NCBI GenBank assembly: GCA_015680685.1
Contig: MNCI01002657.1
Location: 19,915 to 83,914 of the forward strand
Length of the DNA stretch: 64,000 nt
Source of the DNA: Gnetum montanum
Lineage: Eukaryota > Streptophyta > Gnetopsida > Gnetales > Gnetaceae
Direction: 5' to 3'
The notes beneath the pieces are model-generated. The model worked only from the letters and a program-made list of their open reading frames with translations. It was not told the DNA's origin and did not search any database. The translations under genes and the position numbers were made by a program. Shown here piece after piece: positions 57,331 through 64,000 of this stretch. Positions within the stretch are counted from its first letter, which is position 1, and the number at the start of each line of letters is the position of its first letter.

Positions 57331-58607
57331 AATAGAAATGAGAAGGATCAAAAGATATGACATATAATATACATTTGAAATGATGACTATTTATCCATTA
57401 TGTATTTTAACTACACAATCTCCTATTTCTTTTATGACTAAGTATTTTTCATCTTCAATTTTGATGTTGACAATAATGTTGTTTGTTTTGTAATTTAGAA
57501 GATAGTTTTCATAAGGTGTCATATGATTATAGCATCCACTATCTAAAATCCAATAATCTTGCTTTATTTCTTTAATTTAATTGAAGTCTTCATAATTACC
57601 TAGCTCTTCTTCTTGAGTATCCTTTTATGATAATGAGAAACTATCTTGTTATGCTTATGAAGTTTGTCCATGTATTATTTCAAAACTAATTTTGGTCCAA
57701 CATTGATTGATGATATGAACATTTCTTTTACAAAAGTTGCAATATGGTACTATGTCTTGACTCTTTCTTTATCTTCTAGATTACTTCCATCTACCTCTTT
57801 CTCTAGCTAAACCTCTTTCTCTTTATCTTGAATTTTGACCACCATTTTTTTCTAAGTTTGTTTCTTGATCTCTATTCTAATAATTGAATCTTTGTCTCCC
57901 TCTAAATCTTTCTTTCCTACCTCTTTCTCTTCAGTTAGTGATGTAGGCTTGATTATCTTCACTAAATTTTTGTTTATTCTTCATAATTGCAAGTTTATGA
58001 CTTAAGCAACTAGTTCATGGATACTAATCATGTTGGAGTCCTTTGAAAGAGTACTATTTTCTAGCATGTTTTCAAATATTAGATTTATGTAGAGAGCTTG
58101 AATAGCTTTCTGAATCATTTTCCTCTTAATATATCTATAGCCATATTCACCTATGTTTCATAAGCTTTCATATGTTTAAACAAACAAGTATTTTATATTT
58201 CCATTTCTTCTAATTTCTAGAGTATCAATTTTTTGTTTGTAGACTAGTTGCTACAATTGTTTATTTTGTAAGCTTCCCTTGTATTATAATTGGAGATTAT
58301 CCTACACTTATTTGGTAATAATATGAGGATTGTATCTTCTATAAATAACTTCTAAGACACTAGCTAATAGCCTCATGAGAGCCAAATTGTTATTCTTCTT
58401 CTTTGTTTCATATTCTTTAATTATAATCTAGTGAAATTTTCAAAATCATTGATGAATTTGAAACTTGTTTCAACTACTTTCCAATAGTCATTATGTTCAA
58501 GGGGGCATTTTATCATCCTTATACATAGGCTAAAATATTAATAGCCATCGAAGATGATGGAGTATCAAGCTATGCATTTTTTGCTCATTTTTGTAGATGA
58601 ACTTGGT
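57331..58607 (-). pseudogene. Ty1/Copia gag and protease, proximal part
   Basis: Minus strand from the primer site at 58621. The gag has NDYWKVVETSFKFI near 58460-58505, a typical Copia gag start. The zinc-knuckle relic lies near 57700-57750 (a Y-x2-C...C spacing with F-C-K and Q-C-W readable in different frames). The protease region has DYWILDSGCYNHMT, read across a frame, at about 57525-57565 (D-S-G active site). Then VKIHNG, a stop, IVIISNVYYMSYLLI leads to the break at about 57331. The remaining pol lies at 42492-45310. Confidence 0.78.
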
Positions 58608-58622
58608 CCTCTGATACCAAGT
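58608..58622 (-). other. Primer-binding site of the Copia element
   Basis: The minus strand reads TTGGTATCAGAGGACC, near-perfect for the Met-type site TGGTATCAGAGC, and lies just upstream of gag. This is the best preserved primer site in the window. Confidence 0.8.
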
Positions 58623-58995
58623 GAAGGAATTTTAGGTCATATAGAGTGCCCAATTGACTCAATTAAGTAAGTGAATGAGTGAGTGATTGTTCTTAATGGC
58701 CCACTTTCAAGCTCTTGAAAATGGATCATATAAAGTGCCCCATTGAGTGAGTGAATGAATGAGTGAGTAAGTAATCTCATTACTTGCTTGGATAATATAG
58801 AGTACCCAATTGACTCCAAACAAATTGAAAAATAAAAAGATAAAACTACTACTAGTAGTAGGACATATTAAGAATAAGAAATGTCTCTAAGAGTGGATTC
58901 ATGTACTCATCATTTGGAATCCTTATAGATAGGTATATTGATGATTTTAATCATGCGTAACACACAAGATCAATTAGAACTATGATAATATATCT
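58622..58995 (-). repeat. Copia 5' LTR (LTR-E type) with internal repeats
   Basis: It abuts the primer site, so it should be the 5' LTR. It holds three degenerate units of TCATATAGAGTGCCCAATTGA (near 58639, 58727, 58795) mixed with GTGAATGAGTGAGTG runs. The part 58830-58930 matches 20590-20700. The start of the LTR is not resolved; 58995 is an estimate. Confidence 0.5.
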
Positions 58996-61576
58996 CAAGT
59001 TTTACTTCTTTAATTCCTTATAATTCCACTAATCTCACTTGCATGTCTTAATTACAAATTTGATTTTTTTGGACCATAATATAGGATTACAACTATGGTA
59101 GTTACATATTCATTAGAACAAAGATGTGATTTACATTCAATTCCTAAGGTACCTACAAACATTTATGGGAATAGTTATATAAGGGTATTAAACATAGAAG
59201 CCTACTTTAGGAAGGACCCATTTGTATAACTATTTAGAATTATATCTAAGGACTAATTTCACATTTCAAAAAGATCATAATTAGTTGTTTTATATTCATG
59301 CATTAATATAGAATTACTTCTCCTTAAATTTTATTAAATTCTAATAAATTTCCATGATTTTTTCTTAATCTCCATATTTCTACTTTAATTTAAGCCTAAA
59401 ATAACCAATTTTGATTATCTCTAATTATTCCAGCCATAACCACTTCTTATCCTATCATATGGTATTCCTCAAAAAATCCTCAAATTCATAGGATGTCAAA
59501 ATAGTTAAATAATTCTATCCCAAAAATAAGAAAAAATATTAATATATATGCTAGCAATATTACAAGGTCTATGATGTTGCATCTATGATATCACTAATAT
59601 AAACTACTATATATACCTAGCAACCTAATGAGGACATCAACCCATATTTTTATGTAATTTTCATCATTAATGTCCTTAGGAATCATAGGAGTTGAATAAT
59701 TATATTTAGTTTCCTTTTTGGATTCATTTGTGATGTGGATGAGTCAAACAAATAATTGCAAGGCCATTGCAAGTCACAAGAGGGCATAATTGGTAATACA
59801 ATGAACTATCAATTGCAATCTATCAAAATTAGTTGTCTTAAAATCAAACTCTAAAGTTTGGTATACTTCAATGGAGTATGAGATTGATGCAAATGCAAGA
59901 GGTTGCAGTCAAAGAATTCGAGCCACAATCTAGTCACAATTGATGAATTACAAATTACTGATTATTACAATTTAGTCGCAATCTTAAAAAAATCAAAACT
60001 TTTAGAAGGTAAAAATTTTAAAAGGCAGGTGAATAATTACCTAAACCTATAAAACGATTAGGTATGCTTCTAAACTACTCAGGCTCTACTTATGATAGCA
60101 TTGGAAGCTCTTGAAAGGAGAAGAATGTCTTAATTGATGGGACCTTTTATGTTTCTTACCTTGAAAATTTACCTTAAGGATTATGAGAGTAAGAAAAAAT
60201 TGTCTTTGGTGTCATTCTAAACCCTTAATTAGTTTGTACTTCTAGCATTTGTTCTCTAATTTTGATGATGAATAAAAAAGTATTTTTTCTTATTCATGCT
60301 TAGCTCTCTTTTAATTCTATTAAAGTTGGGTTTAAGATAAACTAGGTACTTGTTTTGGTTAGGGTTTGCACTAGATTAGCAGTAGAGCATTTGGTTCTTA
60401 GAATAATTTAGCCATGAAAATACAATCTTCTTACTTCAATCCTATTTATTATTTAACTCTCATCCTTCAACTGTGTGATAATTATAATTTATGTTTTATT
60501 CTTCCCTTCTCTTCTTAGGATTTAAGAAATTTCTTTGATCAATAATTGAGATCAATTAATTTGAATTTCAATAATTTCATCCTTTTGTGACACCCATTAG
60601 CTTGATTGAGCTAGAATTTATTTTATTTTTCTTCAAGCTTACTCAATTTGGTATTGAATGAAACAAATCATAACTAACGTGAATGCAAGAATTCTAAAGC
60701 CTTCAACGAAAAGAAAATTCAAACTATAGAGAATGATTCTTCTGCTAGCTTTTTAGAGTAGAAAAGGTTTGGATTTATGGGCAATTTTAATGTTATTTTG
60801 GCCTCAATCATTATATATATATATAGGGTTGCCTTATCATTGGGGCTATATTGTCTTTTTTTAGTAAATGTTATCCCACTTGTCATATATATATATATAT
60901 ATATCCAAGGCATCTCTTGTAAATTTTTATTATTAAAATCATAAATTTAATTTCAGCAATAACTTCATTATTTTATCATTAATCCATTAATCTTTCAGAA
61001 ATTTATCAATTCATCAACATCATTCATTATTGTTTTCTCAATCTTGGAAGTTGAATAGTTAAAATCAGGGGAATTCACTATTTCAATCATATCTCAGTCA
61101 TTTCACAATATTTTTTAGTTATTATAGATTCATTTAAAATAAAAAATAGGTGGCTACATTACTTCAAATTTCATCTCAATATCTATTGCAATTTGGAAAA
61201 TATTTGCTCTGAGATTTGGTATTTCTCTAAGTCTCAAAATTTTACTAGTATGAATGATGGATAATGTTTTGATCATTTCTCCATCATCTCAAAACGTTTT
61301 GATTCCATTTTAGATTTATGTTTAATATAATATCTAATGGAATATTTAGTTATAATTTTAACATCATAAACTTAACAACTTTTGAGTTATCATCTATAAA
61401 ACGTTCATTACCAAAATTACCATAATTTTTGATAGGTTGAAAAAAATATAACATAACCTTAGCTTCTAGATATATTTTGTAGTACTTAATGTTTCAAAAT
61501 TGTAGATAAATTCCTAATATTTCCAAAAATATACATTTTATTAGCTAATTCATTATAAAGTCAAGATAACTAAGAA
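58996..61576. other. Unassigned AT-rich sequence
   Basis: No gene, LTR pair or recognisable relic was found in 2.6 kb. (TA)n microsatellites lie at about 60808-60824 and 60884-60902. A palindrome-like AGCTTGATTGAGCTAG occurs near 60600. It is probably older transposon debris. Confidence 0.4.
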
Positions 61577-62656
61577 ATGTTTTCACTAGCTAAAATTACT
61601 TCATTTTCAACCTATATAAGTCACAGTAATCCTAATACACCTATGATTGAAGATATCACTAAAGTAAATTCTTGTACTTTCATAATAAATATTAATTTTG
61701 AGGATTCTAATAATAATATGCTTTTAGAATTAGGGTTAAATATTTATCTAGTAGGGAATAAATTCATATTATTAGTTATGATGGAGCTCAAGAAAATATG
61801 ATCTCTAATAAGGCTATCCAAAGATTAGGTCTATCAAGATTTCCTTACAAAAGATCCTATAAAGATGATTGTATTTCCAAAGATCATTATCAAAAATAAA
61901 AGGATAAATTTATTTTACCTTTTATGATTGGTTCCTATCATGATAAGGTATCGTATGATATTCTTCAAATTAATTGTAATGATCTTATTCTTGGTAGTCC
62001 TTGGAACTTTAAAAACAAGCCTACCTTTGATGAAGGTAAAGATTTTTGGCTTATTTCTATGGTAGATGGCATTCATAAATTCATTTCCATATCTTTACAA
62101 TATTTTAAGGAAAATATTTGTACTAAAGAAGATTTGATTTTTTTGAGTGACCAAGAATATGTTCAAGCTAATGAATAGGCTAGACATGCTTTCATTATTG
62201 TGTCAACAAGTGCAACATGTAAGAAGAAGAAAAAAAGTCAAGTTCTAGCAACAATGTAACCTTTGACACAAGAATTCACTAATATGTTTAAGAGTACATT
62301 GAAAGTGTTTCTTCCTATAAGTTCTATTTGATATCGAATTAACTTCAAACTAAGGGAAACCATATGAAATAAGAGAGACTACCAAATGAATCCACATTAG
62401 AGGAAGGAGCTTGAAAGACAAGTTAGTAAATTTCTCTTAAATGATTTCATTAAAAAGTCAATACTCCCATGTGTAGTTCCAATAGTATGAATTTCTAAGA
62501 AAGACACTAATGACATGAGGATGTGTACTGATTCTAGGAATTTTAATAGAATAATAGTTAAGTACCATTTTCCTATTCCTAGGATGGATGATATTCTTGA
62601 TGTTCTTTCTAATGCTAAAATATTTTTCATGATAAATTTAAAGAGTGGCTAACATC
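61577..62656 (+). pseudogene. Third chromovirus: protease and first part of RT
   Basis: Plus strand. NPNTPMIEDITKVNSCTF at 61630-61685 matches the gag-protease junction of chromovirus H. The protease has DGAQENMISNKAI at about 61775-61815 (D-G-A active site), then GSYHDKVSYDILQINCNDLI (61927 on) and LGSPWNFKN. RT begins near 62400 and has MRMCTDSR near 62516, KYHFPIPRMDDILDVLSNAK (62560-62620) and NLKSG at 62636-62650, where the solo LTR interrupts it. The gag and 5' LTR are not found upstream, so the copy is truncated. Confidence 0.78.
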
Positions 62657-63180
62657 TATCATGTCCCCATTCCAAAATTATGTCACTACATAACAAGGAT
62701 GGTATCTATTTAGAACAAATTTTGTGATCATTATAGTAAGACCCAAAAAGAGCAAGTTCTCACTAAGACCTGAAAGAGCCCATTGTAATAATAGGCATGT
62801 CTCTCAAGATAACCTTTTAAGGTTTGACCAAATATTTATAACTAATTATTAGAGGTCATATCAACATGCAATTATGGAGCTAGTAAATATGAGTAATAGG
62901 TGGTAGGTGAAGTGGGACAAGAAGGTAACTGAACATCCCTTCTGGCTAGCTGTAGGCCTAACAATGATCAAAGTGTTATCTTGCCTCTAAGGAATAGATA
63001 TCAAAGGAAGATAACACCAAGAAACCCTCAAAATATAATCCAAATATATTATTCTATATTAATAAATCATTCATTTCATTTTCTTTCTACATTTTCCCTA
63101 TTTATTTTATACACATAATGTCAAATGTGATGTATATTTAATGTTTTCCATGACATCCAAAAATAGGATGTCACATCATC
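62652..63180 (+). mobile_element. Solo LTR-A (62657-63175) with target duplications
   Basis: 519 bp, TATCATGTCCCC...GGATGTCACA on the plus strand. ACATC (62652-62656) and TCATC (63176-63180) flank it with one mismatch. Removing the LTR and one flank joins the RT frame exactly within the conserved S-G-Y-H-Q motif. Recombination between the two LTRs of a full element is the usual origin of such a solo LTR. Confidence 0.85.
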
Positions 63181-63905
63181 AATTAAGAATAAGATGTTTT
63201 AATAACTTGAAAACCACTTTCAAAACTTTAATTGGATTTTATGAGTGGTTAGTCATTCCATTTAGGCTAACCAATTCTCCTACTACTTTTATGAGGTTAA
63301 TGCATAATGTGTTAAGAAAATTAATTACTAAATGATGCATTTACTTTTTTTATGAAATTCTACTATATAGTTCCAATGAGGATGAGCATGTACAACATTT
63401 AAGAAAATTGTTCTCTAAATTATACAAATCTTAGTTGGTTATAAATGTGAAGAAATATAACTTCATCAAAATGGAAATTATGTACTTTAATGATGTCTTC
63501 TCCAAAAAAAATTAGTTCAAATGGAGCTTGGCAAGACTAAGGCAATTAGAGATTGGCCTTCATCAAAGAATATTGGAAAGATGAGATTTTTCCTTGGGCT
63601 AGCTAATTTTTATAGGATATTTATTAGAGTTTTTTAGTTCTATTACATGGTTAATATTTTCTTGCTTGAAGAAAAATATAGATTTTGTATGGTATGAAGA
63701 GCAAGAGAACTCATTCCAAACCTTGAAGGCTAAAATTTCTAGTGCTCAGGTGCTTGTTATTCCAAACTTTACTAAGATTTTTAAAATGGATGTGGATAAT
63801 GAACTTATGATGAATGGAATTTTATCCCAAGAAGGTAAGCCCATTGCAATTTTCTCAGAGAAGCTAAATGAATCAAGATAAAATTATAGTATCTATGAAA
63901 GAAAT
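63176..63905 (+). pseudogene. Third chromovirus: rest of RT and start of RNase H
   Basis: It continues from the LTR with QLRIR and GFYEWLVIPFRLTNSPTTFM (63236-63295), then RLMHNVL. The catalytic D-D region is decayed (FYEILLYSSNEDEHVQHLR). RNase H follows: FVWYEEQENSFQTLKAKISS (63680-63740), then FKMDVDNELMMNGILSQEGK and IAIFSEKLNES up to 63881, NYSIYER to about 63903. Homology stops abruptly at about 63905-63912, where the CpG-rich repeat begins. That junction is probably an insertion or rearrangement breakpoint. Confidence 0.78.
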
Positions 63906-63911
63906 TGATGA

Positions 63912-64000
63912 GACGCGATTTACAGTAGGCCGCGATATCGCGTACGCGATATCACGGCCGACGCGATATCGCATCCCATGCAATATCGCGTACGCGATAT
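63912..64000. repeat. CpG-dense palindromic repeat, 48-bp period
   Basis: A sudden GC-rich stretch with about 15-20 CpGs in 89 bases, where the rest of the window has almost none. It contains the 20-base perfect palindrome gatatcgcgtacgcgatatc at 63934-63953. Its core recurs at 63983-64000 (atatcgcgtacgcgatat), 48 bases on. A GCGATATCGC word also occurs between them at 63963-63972. The array runs off the window, so its size is unknown. It could be a satellite or the subterminal repeats of a DNA transposon. Confidence 0.75.

Noticed and set aside
58639-58820. Evenly spaced short repeats considered as a CRISPR-like array
   Set aside because: The units are degenerate, unequally spaced and inside a plant Copia LTR. 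This is a eukaryotic context.

Overview
This window looks like intergenic DNA from a seed plant with a large genome. A gymnosperm is plausible, but the species cannot be named. The DNA is AT-rich, almost every CpG has decayed to TpG or CpA, and no intact gene was found. Recognisable coding sequence belongs to plant Ty3/Gypsy (chromovirus, Tat-like and Athila-like), Ty1/Copia and LINE elements, all broken by stops, frameshifts and later insertions. No open frame longer than about 125 codons survives.

Layout. 1-4.3 kb: LTR debris and an Athila-like gag (-). 4.3-9.5 kb: an LTR-A tail, a LINE fragment (+) and a SIRE-like Copia LTR-PBS-gag (+). 9.5-13.5 kb: unassigned, with small degenerate repeats. 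13.5-18.6 kb: Tat-like gag-protease (+) followed by an antisense coiled-coil ORF relic. 19.7-42.5 kb: chromovirus 'H' (-), split by an LTR-A element 'D' (24076-39447, 5-bp target duplication AATAT). D is itself split in its 5' LTR by the Athila-like element 'C' (29795-38995, target duplication AATAT). 42.5-58.9 kb: a Copia element (-) split by a chromovirus (about 45318-57324, +), which is split just upstream of its protease motif by a second LTR-A element (47706-53062, -). 61.6-63.9 kb: a third chromovirus (+) with a solo LTR-A in its reverse transcriptase. 63.9-64.0 kb: an abrupt CpG-dense palindromic repeat with a 48-bp period, running off the window.

The most interesting object is the LTR-A family. 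It has LTRs of about 520-570 bp and an initiator-Met-type primer site, and I see no gag or pol in it. Both full copies carry, in sense orientation, a decayed endonuclease/exonuclease/phosphatase domain like that of CCR4 deadenylases, uninterrupted over about 1.1 kb. Both also carry a 5S-rRNA-derived segment and a block with tRNA-like A and B boxes. This suggests a non-autonomous retrotransposon that captured a CCR4-type gene, probably through spliced mRNA, before its copies spread.

Two single Ns (11945, 50390) each sit between near-identical flanks and look like unmerged contig ends. All identifications come from reading by eye; no database search was run.
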